Positions 34,557 to 45,788 of a stretch of DNA of 64,000 nucleotides are shown here, in pieces (within the stretch, counting starts at the first letter, position 1; each line of letters starts with the position of its first letter). The translations under genes and the position numbers were made by a program. The stretch comes from Fibrobacter sp. UWB5. Lineage in GTDB: Bacteria > Fibrobacterota > Fibrobacteria > Fibrobacterales > Fibrobacteraceae. The stretch covers positions 62,001-126,000 of the forward strand of contig NZ_MWQH01000003.1 of NCBI RefSeq assembly GCF_002210295.1, written 5' to 3'. Below the pieces are notes generated by a model that saw nothing but the letters and a program-made list of their open reading frames with translations, was not told the origin of the DNA and ran no database searches.

Positions 34557-35062
34557 TTACAGCTTGTAGCCTGAATAATTTCGCCCCAGCCCATTTGCAC
34601 AATGGCGCCGGCGCGAACCAGGTTGCCTTGTGCATCTTCATATTCCTTCAGGATTCGGCTCCATTCCGACACGTCGCGGCGGAGCTTGACATCTTTGTGG
34701 ATTTTCTTCATCAGCATGTCCTGCTTCCATTGGGCGGCGGCAGAGAGTTTCTGGCAAGAAATATCGAGAGCGTCCAGGTAAGCGGGAACCGCGTTCAGGA
34801 ATGTCTTTTCAAAATCCTTCGCCTTGCCTTGAGCTTGTAGTACAAGATTCTTCTGGTTGATGGCGTTCTTGCGGATTTCGCTCATGAGTCGAACGATACG
34901 TTCGAAATCCACTTGCGGCCAGAACAGGCTGAACGGCCACATCTTTTTCCAGTGGAATTTGAACATGGATTCGTGGGCTGTATTTTTAGCCCTGATAAGC
35001 TCCTTCAGGTTTTCGAAAATGACCTGCGATGGGAGCATTTCTTTGTTTTCTTGTTCGCTCAT
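34553..35062 (-). CDS. Hypothetical cytoplasmic helical protein
   Basis: 169 residues from the Met at 35062 (SEQENKEMLPSQVIFENLKE). Mostly charged and predicted helical, rich in Lys, Gln and Trp (FHWKKMWPFSLFWPQ, QWKQDMLMKKIHKDVKLRR), with no signal peptide and only a short hydrophobic patch. Not recognised. It ends at the heptad repeat and is transcribed alone. Confidence 0.7.
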   Translation of the reverse strand: MSEQENKEMLPSQVIFENLKELIRAKNTAHESMFKFHWKKMWPFSLFWPQVDFERIVRLMSEIRKNAINQKNLVLQAQGKAKDFEKTFLNAVPAYLDALDISCQKLSAAAQWKQDMLMKKIHKDVKLRRDVSEWSRILKEYEDAQGNLVRAGAIVQMGWGEIIQATSCK

Positions 35063-35186
35063 GGGCTGCAATATACTAAAAAAGGGGGTGTTTTCTGTAA
35101 AAAAGCCTTAAAATTCGGAAAGTTTGCTTGTTTTTTTTTATTTTGGAAGTAAATTCTATATGCAAAAAACTTGCAAAAGGATACCT

Positions 35187-35744
35187 ATGGACAAAAAGAA
35201 ATTCAAAATTTTGATGATTGTCGATATTGTGCTCATTATCGGCTTGTTTGCCTTGATGATGGTTCTGAAGGGCCAGTACAACGATCAGGCACAGAAGACT
35301 GTGAAGGAACAGGTGGATGCTTACCTTGAACTTTCCAACGGTGCCGTTCAGGAACAGTGGAAGGCCGTGGACCAGTACGGTATGGCATGGCGTCTTGTCT
35401 ATGCAACCTTGACCTCAGCAAAGACCGAAGCCGCTTTTGATGCCGCCGTCAAGGCTATCGAAGGCGATAAGGATGCCCGTTTCAAGCAACTTTCCTACAT
35501 GTATGAAGCTGCCGGCATTCCGGCTCAGGCTCAGAATTCCATTTACGAAAAGGCCGGCCTTGCCGACAAGTTCCTCTTGAAGAGCGAAGGTGGCGTCAAG
35601 GAAGTGGCTTGCGGTAAGAACTGCGTCATTTCGTTCACGTTTGCAAAGGGCAAGCTCAAGTCCAGTGACTATAGCGCTCTTGCCAACTACAATATGGCCG
35701 AACACTTTAAGCTCGAAGCCCCCGCGGCCTACCATTTCGAATAA
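35187..35744 (+). CDS. Hypothetical single-pass membrane protein, first of a pair
   Basis: 185 residues. Basic start, one helix (ILMIVDIVLIIGLFALMMVL) and an extracytoplasmic domain of about 155 residues, with a Cys pair in VACGKNCVIS that could form a disulfide. AAAAGG at 35175-35180 points to ATG 35187. Codon choice is as biased as in the ribosomal-protein and purL genes nearby, so expression may be high. The next gene starts 12 bases downstream with the same topology. Not recognised. Confidence 0.78.
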   Translation: MDKKKFKILMIVDIVLIIGLFALMMVLKGQYNDQAQKTVKEQVDAYLELSNGAVQEQWKAVDQYGMAWRLVYATLTSAKTEAAFDAAVKAIEGDKDARFKQLSYMYEAAGIPAQAQNSIYEKAGLADKFLLKSEGGVKEVACGKNCVISFTFAKGKLKSSDYSALANYNMAEHFKLEAPAAYHFE

Positions 35745-35756
35745 GGAGTTGTGAAA

Positions 35757-36332
35757 ATGAACGTAAAGAATATTTCTATTGCACTCACCGTTCTGGTTAT
35801 CGCTCTCCTTGCAACGCTTTTAATGCAGAAGGGTAGCTACGTGTCTCAGGCTACGGAACACTACACCAAGACCACCACCAACTCCTACAAGGGGGCCTCC
35901 AAGATCATCGAATACGTGAATAACTCTATCGATGTGAACAAGGGCGTGTGGTCCTTGGCTTGCGAAACCGTGCAGTCTGTAAAGACTTCTCAGGATCAGG
36001 CTCGCCTGGAATCCAAGTATTTCCCGTCTACCAAGGGCTCCATGAGCATTGCGAACATGACTCGCCGCTTTGAAGCTACGGGCGCCTACTACATCATCTC
36101 CAAGTTCTCCAAGGTCGAAGTCGACAAGAAGACCGAAGTCAAGTCTCTTGCAGGCCTCGTCTCCGTGAACGTGAACGCTCTCGTCGGTAATCCGGGCGAA
36201 GAAATCGAAGAAGCTGAAGAAGGCGAAGAAGGCGCAGAAGAAGCCGTCGAAGAAGCTCCGGCTCCGAAGAAGGCTGCAAAGCCCGCCAAGGCTGCCAAGG
36301 GCAAAAAAGGCAAGAAGGGTAAAAAGCGCTAA
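35757..36332 (+). CDS. Hypothetical single-pass membrane protein with acidic then Lys-rich tail
   Basis: 191 residues. N-terminal helix (ISIALTVLVIALLATLLM), a globular region of about 120 residues, then an acidic block (EEIEEAEEGEEGAEEAVEE) and a tail rich in Ala-Lys/Pro ending KKGKKGKKGKKR. AAGGAG at 35743 fits ATG 35757 better than GTG 35751. Operon partner of the preceding membrane protein; followed by a terminator. The polylysine tail would face outside the membrane if topology is N-in, and might bind anionic envelope polymers; that is inference. Confidence 0.78.
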   Translation: MNVKNISIALTVLVIALLATLLMQKGSYVSQATEHYTKTTTNSYKGASKIIEYVNNSIDVNKGVWSLACETVQSVKTSQDQARLESKYFPSTKGSMSIANMTRRFEATGAYYIISKFSKVEVDKKTEVKSLAGLVSVNVNALVGNPGEEIEEAEEGEEGAEEAVEEAPAPKKAAKPAKAAKGKKGKKGKKR

Positions 36333-36369
36333 TCGCTTGACTCTCAACGAGTTAGAAAATTGTAAGAAA

Positions 36370-36395
36370 CGACCCGCCCGGCGGGCCGTTTTTTG
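36370..36395 (+). terminator. Rho-independent terminator after the membrane-protein pair
   Basis: CGACCCGCC and GGCGGGCCG form a GC-rich hairpin followed by six T residues. Confidence 0.9.
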
Positions 36396-36408
36396 TTGCG
36401 ATTATTTC

Positions 36409-36450
36409 TGTCTACTTCCTACTTCCTACTGTCTACTAATTTCTAAATTT
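36409..36450. repeat. 7-bp periodic repeat, TTCCTAC type
   Basis: Read in sevens from 36409: TGTCTAC, TTCCTAC, TTCCTAC, TGTCTAC, TAATTTC, TAAATTT. It lies between a terminator and the purL leader. Confidence 0.75.
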
Positions 36451-36479
36451 TGCGCGTAAAAAACAAATAGAGGTTAATA

Positions 36480-39400
36480 ATGCTCATTTTACGTGGTACG
36501 CCGGCTCTGTCGGATTTCCGTCTCCAGAAACTTTCTTCCGATTTCAAGAGCGCAGGCCTTTCTGTCGCTACTGTTTACGCTGAATTCCTGCACGTGGTGG
36601 ATTTGTCCGCCGACCTGACCGATGCAGAAACCGAAACTTTGAAGAAGGTGCTGCATTACGGTCCGGCCCGCGAACCCAAGGCTCTCGAAGGCGAACTCTT
36701 TGTGGTGTGCCCGCGTCCGGGTACCATCAGCCCGTGGAGCTCCAAGGCTACCGATATCGCTCACATTTGCGGTCTCCCGGCCATCAAGCGCATTGAACGC
36801 GCTATTGCATATTATGTAAAGTTTGAAGGTGCTGTTCCCGCCGGTGCCCGCGAAAAAATCTCCGCCAAGATTCACGACCGCATGACCCAGGCCGTTTTCG
36901 CCGACACCGCCTCCTTGGAAGTTCTCTTCAGCAAGGAAGAACCGCGTCCGCTGAATGTGATTCCGGTGCTCACCGAAGGCCGCGACGCCCTCGTGAAGGC
37001 CGACAAGGAAATGGGCCTCGCTCTTTCCTCCGACGAAATCGATTACTTGGTCAAGAATTTCACCGAACTCAAGCGCAATCCGACCGACGTGGAACTCTAC
37101 ATGTTCGCACAGGCCAACTCGGAACACTGCCGCCACAAGGTGTTCGGTGCCGAATGGACGATTGATGGTGTCAAGCAGGACAAGTCCCTGTTCCAGATGA
37201 TCAAGAACACCTACCAGCTCCACAACAGCAACATCTTTAGCGCCTACAAGGACAACGCCGCCGTGATGAAGGGCGCTGTCGCTGGCCGCTACTACGCTGA
37301 CCCGCGCAACAACAAGTACGACTTCCACCACGAAGAAGTCGACATCTTGATGAAGGTCGAAACCCACAACCACCCGACGGCTATTTCTCCGTTCCCGGGT
37401 GCCGCTACCGGTAGTGGTGGCGAAATCCGTGACGAAGGTGCCACGGGTAAGGGTTCCAAGCCGAAGGCCGGTCTCACGGGCTTTAGCGTTTCGAACTTGA
37501 AACTGCCGGGTGCAGTCCAACCTTGGGAAAAGGACTTTGGTAGCCCGTCCCGTATTGCTTCTGCCCTCGACATTATGATTGAAGGCCCGCTGGGAGGCGC
37601 TGCATTCAACAACGAATACGGCCGTCCGAACATCCTCGGTTACTTCCGTACTTTCGAACAGGAAGTCGATGCCCAGAACGGCAAGGAAGTCCGCGGTTAC
37701 CACAAGCCGATTATGTTGGCTGGTGGTCTCGGCAACATCAAGCATGAACATATCGAAAAGGGCCACATCGATCCGGGTGACCACCTGATCGTGCTCGGCG
37801 GTCCGGCCATGCTCATTGGTCTTGGTGGTGGTGCTGCTAGCTCTGTGGCTAACGGTGCCGGTAATGAATCTCTCGACTTTGCCTCTGTGCAGCGTGAAAA
37901 CCCCGAAATGGAACGCCGCTGCCAGGAAGTCATCGACCGCTGCTGGGCGATGAACGATGAAAACCCGATTACCTTCATTCACGACGTGGGTGCAGGTGGA
38001 CTTTCCAACGCCTTCCCGGAACTCGTGAACGATGGCGGTCTCGGCGGTAAGTTTGAACTGCGTAACGTGCCGAACGACGAACCGGGTATGAGCCCGTTCG
38101 AAATCTGGAGTAACGAATCCCAGGAACGTTATGTGATCGCTATTGCAGGCGACAAGCTTGACGTGTTCGACGCTATCTGTAAGCGTGAACGCTGCCCGTA
38201 CGCTGTGGTGGGCGAGGCTATTCCTGAAAAGCACTTGACTCTGACCGACAAACACTTCGGTACGACTCCGATCGACATGCCGCTCGGCGTGCTCCTTGGC
38301 AAGCCGCCCCGCATGATCCGTAACGAAAAGAGCCAGAAGCGCCCGCTTTCTTCCACGGTGGTTCCGGCTGATGCTTCCATCAAGGATGTGGCTCACCGCG
38401 TGCTTGCAAACCCGACCGTTGCCGATAAGACGTTCTTGATTTCTATCGGTGACCGTTCTGTGACGGGTATGATTTGCCGTGACCAGATGGTTGGCCCGTG
38501 GCAGGTTCCGGTTGCTGACTGCGCCGTGACCTCTGCAACTCTCGATACTTATGAAGGTGAAGTCATGAGCATGGGCGAACGCGCTCCGATTGCTTTGATT
38601 TCTCCGGCTGCTGCCGCTCGTATGACGGTGGCTGAATCCCTCACGAACATGGCTGCCGCCTGCGTGCCTGATATGGGCCGCGTGAACTTGTCCGCAAACT
38701 GGATGGCTACGCCGAACTACGAAGGCGATGGCGCCGACCTTTACGAAGCTGTGAAGTCCATCGGTATGGAACTCTGCCCGGATCTCGGCATTACGATTCC
38801 GGTGGGTAAGGACTCCATGAGCATGAGCACTGTGTGGAAGGACGACAAGGGTAGCCACCGCGTGACGGCTCCGATTTCGCTCGTTATCAGTGCCTTTGCT
38901 CCGTGTGCCGACGTGCGCAAGACGCTTACCCCGCAGCTGTTGCAGGATAAGGATTCGACGCTCGTGCTCGTTGATTTGGCCCGCGGTCAGAACCGTATGG
39001 GCGCATCCATCGCCGCTCAGGTTTACAACAACCTCGGCAACAAGGCTCCGGATGTCGATTCCGCTCAGGAACTCCGCGCCTTCTTCGAAACCATCCAGAA
39101 ACTCAATGCCGCAGGCAAGATTATGGCCTACCACGACAAGAGCGATGGCGGTCTCTACACGACGGTTGCCGAAATGGCATTCGCCGGTCACGTGGGTGTC
39201 ACGCTCAATGCCGGTGCCCTCAAGGGTAACCTGATTGACGCCCTGTTCAACGAAGAACTCGGTGCCGTACTCCAGGTCAAGAAGGCTGATTTGAAGGCCG
39301 TGTTCGAAGCATTCGCTGCTGTCGGCCTGGGCGATACCGTTTCTGAAATCGGTACGCTCAACGATACTTACAACTTAATCATCGGCGACTACGCTGAAGG

Positions 39401-40355
39401 TCTTTCCGACCTGCGCGCCATCTGGAGCGACACGACCCGCCGCATCGCGGCTCTCCGCGATAACCCGGATTGTGCCGAAAGCGAATACAAGCTCAAGTTG
39501 GAACAGGACGATCCGGGTATCACGCCGAAGGTCACCTTCGACGTGGCGGCGTCTGCAAAGATTATCAAGGACTACGCTAGCCGTCCGAAGATGGCAATTC
39601 TGCGCGAACAGGGCGTCAACGGCGAACTCGAAATGGCCGCCGCCTTCCAGAATGCAGGCTTTGAATCCATCGACGTCCACATGACCGATATTCTCGAAGG
39701 CCGCATTTCCCTGAAGGACTTCAACGGTCTCGTGGCTTGCGGTGGCTTTAGCTACGGTGACGTGCTCGGTGCCGGCGAAGGCTGGGCCAAGAGCATCCTC
39801 TTCAACCCGAAGGCCCGCGCCGAATTCGAAGCTTACTTCAACCGCAAGGACACCTTCACTCTCGGCGTCTGCAACGGCTGCCAGATGGTCTCTAACCTCA
39901 AGGACTTGATTCCGGGCGCCAAGCACTGGCCGCGCTTTGTGCAGAACCTCTCCGAACGTTTCGAAGCTCGCTTTGCAAGCCTCAAGGTCGAAGATACTCC
40001 GGCTGTGCTCCTCAAGGGGATGGCAGGCTCCGTGCTTCCGATCGCAGTGGCCCACGGTGAAGGCCGTGCGGAATTCGCTAGCCGCGAAGCTGCCGAAGCA
40101 TGCCTCAAGACCGGTCTCGTGGCGCTCCGCTATGTGGATGGCAAGCACGAATACACCGAACGCTACCCGCTGAACCCCAACGGCTCTCCCTTCGGTATCA
40201 ACGGTCTCTGCTCCGAAGACGGTCGCGCCCTCGTGATGATGCCGCACCCGGAACGCGTGTTCCGTACCTGCCAGTACTCCTGGCACCCGGCAGACTGGGG
40301 CGAAGACGGTCCGTGGATGCAGTTGTTCCGCAACGGACGTATCTTTGTGGGCTAA
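36480..40355 (+). CDS. purL: Phosphoribosylformylglycinamidine synthase, PurL-PurQ fusion
   Basis: FGAM synthase of de novo purine synthesis, 1291 residues, the long single-chain form. FGAR-binding and ATP-binding regions show [34 protein letters not shown] and [10 protein letters not shown]; the C-terminal glutaminase has its nucleophile Cys in [13 protein letters not shown] (near 1131) and His/Glu in [10 protein letters not shown] (near 1257). GAGG precedes ATG 36480. Codons are strongly biased. Monocistronic by spacing (54 bases to the next gene, different start context). Confidence 0.98.
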   Translation: MLILRGTPALSDFRLQKLSSDFKSAGLSVATVYAEFLHVVDLSADLTDAETETLKKVLHYGPAREPKALEGELFVVCPRPGTISPWSSKATDIAHICGLPAIKRIERAIAYYVKFEGAVPAGAREKISAKIHDRMTQAVFADTASLEVLFSKEEPRPLNVIPVLTEGRDALVKADKEMGLALSSDEIDYLVKNFTELKRNPTDVELYMFAQANSEHCRHKVFGAEWTIDGVKQDKSLFQMIKNTYQLHNSNIFSAYKDNAAVMKGAVAGRYYADPRNNKYDFHHEEVDILMKVETHNHPTAISPFPGAATGSGGEIRDEGATGKGSKPKAGLTGFSVSNLKLPGAVQPWEKDFGSPSRIASALDIMIEGPLGGAAFNNEYGRPNILGYFRTFEQEVDAQNGKEVRGYHKPIMLAGGLGNIKHEHIEKGHIDPGDHLIVLGGPAMLIGLGGGAASSVANGAGNESLDFASVQRENPEMERRCQEVIDRCWAMNDENPITFIHDVGAGGLSNAFPELVNDGGLGGKFELRNVPNDEPGMSPFEIWSNESQERYVIAIAGDKLDVFDAICKRERCPYAVVGEAIPEKHLTLTDKHFGTTPIDMPLGVLLGKPPRMIRNEKSQKRPLSSTVVPADASIKDVAHRVLANPTVADKTFLISIGDRSVTGMICRDQMVGPWQVPVADCAVTSATLDTYEGEVMSMGERAPIALISPAAAARMTVAESLTNMAAACVPDMGRVNLSANWMATPNYEGDGADLYEAVKSIGMELCPDLGITIPVGKDSMSMSTVWKDDKGSHRVTAPISLVISAFAPCADVRKTLTPQLLQDKDSTLVLVDLARGQNRMGASIAAQVYNNLGNKAPDVDSAQELRAFFETIQKLNAAGKIMAYHDKSDGGLYTTVAEMAFAGHVGVTLNAGALKGNLIDALFNEELGAVLQVKKADLKAVFEAFAAVGLGDTVSEIGTLNDTYNLIIGDYAEGLSDLRAIWSDTTRRIAALRDNPDCAESEYKLKLEQDDPGITPKVTFDVAASAKIIKDYASRPKMAILREQGVNGELEMAAAFQNAGFESIDVHMTDILEGRISLKDFNGLVACGGFSYGDVLGAGEGWAKSILFNPKARAEFEAYFNRKDTFTLGVCNGCQMVSNLKDLIPGAKHWPRFVQNLSERFEARFASLKVEDTPAVLLKGMAGSVLPIAVAHGEGRAEFASREAAEACLKTGLVALRYVDGKHEYTERYPLNPNGSPFGINGLCSEDGRALVMMPHPERVFRTCQYSWHPADWGEDGPWMQLFRNGRIFVG

Positions 40356-40409
40356 TTTTTGTAGCTTAGTGTCGAAAATTGCTGTCTTGAAATCTTAACC
40401 AGAGGAATT

Positions 40410-42479
40410 ATGAAGGCAAAACTCCTGGCTCTTGTTTCATTGGCTTCGCTGTTTGTTTTGAACGGCTGTAACGGTATCGGCGACAAGGATACAATCCTTG
40501 CTCGCATCGATGGCGAAAAAGTCTATCAAGAAGATTACGCATTGCTGTTGAAAAATGGCGGGCTCAAGGGCGTCAAGAATCAGTACCTCTATGACAATCT
40601 GTATTCAAAGGCAGCGCTTTCGGCTAAGGCTGTTGAAGAATATCCCGAGCTGGAAGACGAATGGAAGGCTTACTACGCCGACCTTGACGCTCGCGTGCTG
40701 ACGATGGTTTACCAGCGCTATTACGTCTCTGAAAACATGACTTATAGCGATGCCGAACTCCGCCAGTTCTACGACGCCAACCGTAGCATGTTCCCCGAAG
40801 ATTCTACCGGAGATTTCTTGTCGGTGCGTCCTCTGGTGGCAAGCTACTATTACGCTTCCAAGAATGCCGAAGCTTTCGCAGCCTATATCAAGGATACTCT
40901 CAAGCTTGAAAATCCGACTGCCGAAGATTCCCTGAAGGCGAAAAAGTCTTTTGCCGATGTCCGCCGAGTTGCCCTGCAGCAGGAATTGTCTACGGATCTT
41001 CTCGCGAAGCACAATATCGAAATCAAGGAACTTCCTCCCGTTGATCCGAAGGTGTATTACAACAAGCACCAGGATCAGTTCATGACGGTTCCCGGCTATG
41101 AACTTTACCATGTGCAAGCGGATTCCGCGAAACTTGCAGGCCTGTTTACTGAAACGCCGACCCTTGATCAGTTCAAGTCGGTGGCTGCAGCAAATAGCAA
41201 GAATGCAAAAACGGCCAAGGATAGCGGCTACGTTGGACACGTCAAGGTCGATTACGTGTTGCCTTATGGCATTGGAGTCGTGCCTCAGCTGATGCCGACG
41301 CTCAAGGATAAGGAGCCGGGCTTTGTAACGCCTGTGCTCAAGGCTAGCGACAATACGTTCCATGTCTTCTACCTGGCCGGTATCGATGCTTCTCGCTTAA
41401 AACCGTTTGACCGCGTCGACGTGGGTATTGCCAATGCAATCAAGGATGGCTATTACTTTGATGTCGATACCTCTGTCGTGTTGATTACCAAGGCAGGGGA
41501 GCCCGTGTTCACGGAAGCGGATATGATCCGCTTTAACGAAAAGTTTATCCACCGTACAATGAACCGCAACATTCACGACCGTGTCGTGTCGATGCTTGCC
41601 GAAGCGTTTGCCTTTGCTGATGCTGCAAAAGAAGCTCATTTGAACCATAGCTGGGAATACAGGGCCATGGTCCGCCAGTCCCGCTGGGATTACTTGAGCG
41701 AACATTACATCCAGAAAAAACTCGGTGGCGAAAACATCCCCGAAGATACCCTTAAGGCTTTGTTCGACCGTGTAGGTTCCCCGATTCATGTAGGTTACAA
41801 TTACGAACAAGCTAAGGAAGACCTTCGTAAGGTGGCGGCCTTCCCGGTAAATATGTACAAGCATGAATATTACATGGGATACCGCATGCTTTATGTCGGC
41901 AAGACTTTTGAGGAAAGCGTTCCCGTAATCTATGCCCGCCGTTCCGACGAAGTCGAAAGACTCATGTCTCAGAGATTTGCTGCAGAAGCCTATTCCAAGG
42001 CAACGGTTCACCTTTACGATACGGGCGTTTCCGAATATAAGCCGACTATGATTGCGAACGTCCTGCTGGCTCGAGCCGATTCTCTCTACCAGGCTGGCAA
42101 GAAGTCTGACGCTTACTACGAATACCGCAAGGTCATGTTCGCCTATGCCGATAACGACAGCCTATTCGAACATGTCGCTTATGAAATGGCTCAGATCGAG
42201 AGCGAAAATGAAGAATTCCTGGATGCCGAAGGTGACTATTACGCCTTCTACACCATGTGGCCGGATAGCCCGAATGCAGAAAAGGCCATGTTCAGCCGCG
42301 GCTTTATGCTCAACGAAAATTTGGGCCAGAATGACCAGGCTCTCGAAGTTTTAGAAACATTCCTCCAGAAGTATCCGAACAGTGAACTCAAGGAATCTGC
42401 CCAGTGGCTTGTCGATAACATCAAGAGCAACGGAAAACTTGCCGAAGACTTGATGAAAAAGATCGAAGCCGAGGAATAA
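40410..42479 (+). CDS. Lipoprotein with SurA/parvulin-like and TPR-like regions
   Basis: 689 residues. Lipobox LNGC with Cys20, then a SurA-N-like helix region (ARIDGEKVYQEDYALLLKN), a segment resembling a degenerate parvulin domain (about 205-335, ELYHVQADSAKL to FHVFYLAGI), and a C-terminal tetratricopeptide-like part (NVLLARADSLYQAGKKSDA, AEKAMFSRGFMLNENLG, LEVLETFLQKYPNSELKE) as in BamD. Chaperone-type handling of outer membrane or secreted proteins is inferred. It shares codon bias with ndk and sdh genes downstream but has its own AGAGG. Confidence 0.8.
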   Translation: MKAKLLALVSLASLFVLNGCNGIGDKDTILARIDGEKVYQEDYALLLKNGGLKGVKNQYLYDNLYSKAALSAKAVEEYPELEDEWKAYYADLDARVLTMVYQRYYVSENMTYSDAELRQFYDANRSMFPEDSTGDFLSVRPLVASYYYASKNAEAFAAYIKDTLKLENPTAEDSLKAKKSFADVRRVALQQELSTDLLAKHNIEIKELPPVDPKVYYNKHQDQFMTVPGYELYHVQADSAKLAGLFTETPTLDQFKSVAAANSKNAKTAKDSGYVGHVKVDYVLPYGIGVVPQLMPTLKDKEPGFVTPVLKASDNTFHVFYLAGIDASRLKPFDRVDVGIANAIKDGYYFDVDTSVVLITKAGEPVFTEADMIRFNEKFIHRTMNRNIHDRVVSMLAEAFAFADAAKEAHLNHSWEYRAMVRQSRWDYLSEHYIQKKLGGENIPEDTLKALFDRVGSPIHVGYNYEQAKEDLRKVAAFPVNMYKHEYYMGYRMLYVGKTFEESVPVIYARRSDEVERLMSQRFAAEAYSKATVHLYDTGVSEYKPTMIANVLLARADSLYQAGKKSDAYYEYRKVMFAYADNDSLFEHVAYEMAQIESENEEFLDAEGDYYAFYTMWPDSPNAEKAMFSRGFMLNENLGQNDQALEVLETFLQKYPNSELKESAQWLVDNIKSNGKLAEDLMKKIEAEE

Positions 42480-42521
42480 AAATCCTATATTTCCCACATC
42501 TTAAAACAAAAGGTACCTACT

Positions 42522-42974
42522 ATGGAAATGACATTTGCAATGATCAAGCCCAATGCGGTCAAGTCTGGCCTCATCGGACGCATTATCGACCGTTACATCG
42601 CTGCAGGCCTCTCCGTCTGCGCCGTGAAGATGCACCAGATGACCTCTGCCGATGCTCGCGGTTTCTACGCCGAACACGTGGAAAAGCCGTTCTTCCCGGA
42701 ACTCGAAGCCTACATGACCAAGGGCCCGTCCGTGATGCTCGCCCTCGGCGGCGAAAATGCCATTGCCAAGGTTCGTGCCATCAACGGCGCTACCAATCCG
42801 GCTAAGGCGGAACCCGGTACCCTCCGCTACGACTTTGCCCCTTCCATGACCGAAAACGTCGTGCACAGCTCCGACAGCCCCGAATCCGCCAAGCGCGAAC
42901 TGGACTTCTGGTTCAAGGAAGACGAACGCTACGCCTACGAAATGCCGAGCCTCAAGGCCTGCTGCGTCCTCTAA
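42522..42974 (+). CDS. ndk: Nucleoside diphosphate kinase
   Basis: NDK transfers phosphate between nucleoside di- and triphosphates. 150 residues; MEMTFAMIKPNAVKSG is the usual start and the phospho-His lies in NVVHSSDSPESAKRE (near 117). AAAAGG precedes ATG 42522. It lies 42 bases after the chaperone-like lipoprotein and 37 bases before sdhC. Confidence 0.97.
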   Translation: MEMTFAMIKPNAVKSGLIGRIIDRYIAAGLSVCAVKMHQMTSADARGFYAEHVEKPFFPELEAYMTKGPSVMLALGGENAIAKVRAINGATNPAKAEPGTLRYDFAPSMTENVVHSSDSPESAKRELDFWFKEDERYAYEMPSLKACCVL

Positions 42975-43011
42975 GTTTCAAAAATAACCCCCCTCAAGGA
43001 GACACAACTCA

Positions 43012-43857
43012 ATGCAATGGATCGTCAAGTATCTTACCTCTTCCATCGGTAAGAAGCAGATCATGGGATGCACAGGCGCGTTCCTCGCCCTGTTCATCTT
43101 CGGCCACATGTGTGGTAACTTCCAGCTCTTGAATTTCGATCAGGCCGCGGCTCAGGCGTCTTACAATGCCTACACCGAATTCCTGACCGGATTCAACCCG
43201 CTCCACTTCCCGATCAAGATGATTTATCTTGTTGAACTGGTGCTGGTGGCTGCTTTCGCTCTCCACATCTTCCTCGCTGTTAAGCTTAAGATCGAAAACA
43301 AGGTCGCCCGCGGTGGCATCGACTACGAAGTCAACGCTCGCAAGGGCAAGAAGACTTTCGCGACCTTCACCATGATCTGGTCCGGTCTCTTCATTCTCGG
43401 CTTCCTCGTGCAGCACCTCATGATGCTCAAGTTCGGCGAACACTACCTCTATGTGAATGCCGAAGGCGAAATCGTCCGCGACATGTGGCTCACCACCATC
43501 CAGATGTTTGCTAACCCGGCTTGGGCTGCATTCTACGTGGTCAGCATGTTCGTGATTGGCATGCACCTCTTCCACGCTATTTCTTCTGCCTTCCAGACCA
43601 TGGGCATTGCTCACCAGAAGTGGACCCCGATTATCGACATCGCCGGTATCGCTTACAGCATTATCGTTGCCCTTGGTTTCGGTATCACCGCCGTTGCAGC
43701 CTTCTACCTCGCTAACCAGCCGGGTACCCAGGCCCTCATCGAAAAGTCCCGCAGCCTCCAGCCGCAGTACGAACAGATGAAGAAGGAAAAGGAAGCCGCC
43801 AAGACTTCTTTCGTGATTCCTTCTGTTGGCACCGTCGAAGTTTCTTTTAACGCTTAA
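43012..43857 (+). CDS. sdhC: Succinate dehydrogenase/fumarate reductase cytochrome b subunit
   Basis: 281-residue membrane anchor with five helices, of the B-type (single-subunit, two-haem, menaquinone-linked) as in Bacteroidota and Bacillus. His residues in [27 protein letters not shown] and [12 protein letters not shown] are the candidate haem ligands. First gene of sdhCAB with AAGGAG before ATG. In a succinate-producing fermenter it most likely runs as fumarate reductase; direction cannot be shown from sequence. Confidence 0.95.
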   Translation: MQWIVKYLTSSIGKKQIMGCTGAFLALFIFGHMCGNFQLLNFDQAAAQASYNAYTEFLTGFNPLHFPIKMIYLVELVLVAAFALHIFLAVKLKIENKVARGGIDYEVNARKGKKTFATFTMIWSGLFILGFLVQHLMMLKFGEHYLYVNAEGEIVRDMWLTTIQMFANPAWAAFYVVSMFVIGMHLFHAISSAFQTMGIAHQKWTPIIDIAGIAYSIIVALGFGITAVAAFYLANQPGTQALIEKSRSLQPQYEQMKKEKEAAKTSFVIPSVGTVEVSFNA

Positions 43858-43874
43858 TTTTAAGGAGCCCACTA

Positions 43875-45788
43875 ATGATTCTTGATTCTAAAATCCCCGG
43901 TGGTTCCATCGAAGAAAAGTGGACCAAGCACAAGTTCGAACTCAAGCTCGTGAACCCCGCCAACAAGCGTAAGTTCACGGTGATCGTGGTTGGTACTGGC
44001 CTTGCCGGTGCTTCTGCCGCTGCATCCCTCGCCGAACTTGGTTACAATGTCAAGTCTTTCTGCATCCAGGATAGCCCCCGCCGCGCACACTCCATTGCTG
44101 CCCAGGGTGGTATCAACGCTGCCAAGAACTACAAGAACGACGGCGACTCCGTTTACCGCCTGTTCTACGATACCGTGAAGGGCGGTGACTTCCGCGCTCG
44201 CGAAGCCAACGTGCACCGCTTGGCCGAAAACTCCAACCTCATCATCGACCAGTGCGTCGCCCAGGGTGTTCCGTTCGGTCGTGAATACGGTGGCCTCCTC
44301 GACAACCGTTCCTTTGGTGGTACGCAGGTTTCCCGTACGTTCTACGCCCGCGGTCAGACGGGTCAGCAGCTCTTGCTCGGTGCCTACCAGGCCCTCATGC
44401 GCCAGGTTGCCGCCGGTAAGGTGAAGATGTTCCCGCGTCGCGAAATGATGGACCTCGTCGTGATCGACGGCAAGGCTCGCGGTATCATCGTGCGTAACCT
44501 CATCACCGGCGAACTCGAAAGCCACGTGGGTGACGCTGTGTGCCTTTGCACCGGTGGTTACGGTAACGTCTACTACCTTTCTACCAACGCCCAGGGTTCT
44601 AACGTGACGGCTGCTTTCCGTGCCTACAAGCGCGGCGCCCTGTTCGCTAACCCCTGCTACACGCAGATTCACCCGACTTGCATTCCTCGCCACGGCGACC
44701 TGCAGTCCAAGCTCACCTTGATGAGCGAATCTCTCCGTAACGACGGCCGTATTTGGGTTCCGCGCAAGGCTGGCGACACTCGCAGCCCGGACCAGATCCC
44801 CGAAGAAGACCGTTACTACTACCTCGAAGAAAAGTACCCGAGCTTCGGTAACCTCGTTCCGCGTGACGTGGCATCCCGTAACGCCAAGCAGGTCTGCGAC
44901 GCAGGTCTCGGCGTGGGTAACACCAAGCAGGCTGTGTACCTCGACTTCGCCGACGCTATCCAGCGCATGGGCGTTGCCGGCGTGTCTGCCAAGTACGGCA
45001 ACCTCTTCCAGATGTACGAAAAGATTACCGACGAAGACCCGTACAAGGTCCCGATGCGTATCTTCCCGGCCATCCACTATACCATGGGCGGCCTCTGGGT
45101 TGACTACGACCTGATGTCCACGATTCCGGGCTGCTTCGTTCTCGGTGAAGCCAACTTCTCCGACCACGGTGCAAACCGCCTCGGCGCTTCTGCTCTTATG
45201 CAGGGCCTCTCCGACGGTTACTTCGTCATTCCGTTCACCATCGGCGGCTACTTCGCGGGCACCAAGCTCGAGAAGGTTTCCGAATCCGATGCCGCGTTCG
45301 AAGACTGCAAGAAGCAGACCGAAGAACGCATCCACAAGCTCCTCTCCATCAAGGGTCACCGCACTGTTAACGATATCCATCGTGAACTCGGTAACATCAT
45401 GTGGGAATACGTGGGCATGGCTCGTAACGAAGCCGGCCTGAAGACCGCCCTCGAGAAGATTCCGGCCCTCCGTGCCGAATTCTGGGAAAACGTCAACGTG
45501 CTCGGTTCCGAAGGTTCCTTCAACCAGAACCTCGAACGTGCCGGCCGCGTGGCTGACTTCCTCGAATTCGCCGAAGTCCTCACTCTTGACGCCCTGCACC
45601 GCAAGGAATCTTGCGGCGGCCACTTCCGCGAAGAAAGCCAGACTCCGGAAGGCGAAGCCAAGCGCGACGACGAGAACTTCTGCTACGTGGGTGCCTGGGA
45701 ATACAAGGGCGACGGTGTCGCACCGGAACTTTCCAAGGAACCTCTTACCTTTGATAACGTCCACCTCGCTACTAGGAGCTACAAATAA
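43875..45788 (+). CDS. sdhA: Succinate dehydrogenase/fumarate reductase flavoprotein subunit
   Basis: 637 residues. FAD motif [20 protein letters not shown], covalent-FAD region [20 protein letters not shown], and substrate region [17 protein letters not shown] with its Arg. The presence of [20 protein letters not shown] and a long C-terminal region is typical of the Bacteroides-type enzyme. Overlaps the stop/start of sdhB by one base (TAATG). Confidence 0.97.
   Translation: MILDSKIPGGSIEEKWTKHKFELKLVNPANKRKFTVIVVGTGLAGASAAASLAELGYNVKSFCIQDSPRRAHSIAAQGGINAAKNYKNDGDSVYRLFYDTVKGGDFRAREANVHRLAENSNLIIDQCVAQGVPFGREYGGLLDNRSFGGTQVSRTFYARGQTGQQLLLGAYQALMRQVAAGKVKMFPRREMMDLVVIDGKARGIIVRNLITGELESHVGDAVCLCTGGYGNVYYLSTNAQGSNVTAAFRAYKRGALFANPCYTQIHPTCIPRHGDLQSKLTLMSESLRNDGRIWVPRKAGDTRSPDQIPEEDRYYYLEEKYPSFGNLVPRDVASRNAKQVCDAGLGVGNTKQAVYLDFADAIQRMGVAGVSAKYGNLFQMYEKITDEDPYKVPMRIFPAIHYTMGGLWVDYDLMSTIPGCFVLGEANFSDHGANRLGASALMQGLSDGYFVIPFTIGGYFAGTKLEKVSESDAAFEDCKKQTEERIHKLLSIKGHRTVNDIHRELGNIMWEYVGMARNEAGLKTALEKIPALRAEFWENVNVLGSEGSFNQNLERAGRVADFLEFAEVLTLDALHRKESCGGHFREESQTPEGEAKRDDENFCYVGAWEYKGDGVAPELSKEPLTFDNVHLATRSYK

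Noticed and set aside
36489-39191. Long open frame on the minus strand antisense to purL
   Set aside because: Lies wholly opposite a clear PurL gene, with low-complexity His/Arg-rich translation typical of the complement of biased codons; no ribosome site or family motif.
43872-45764. Long open frame on the minus strand antisense to sdhA
   Set aside because: Mirror of highly biased sdhA codons; translation is Val/His/Glu repetitive and matches no fold.
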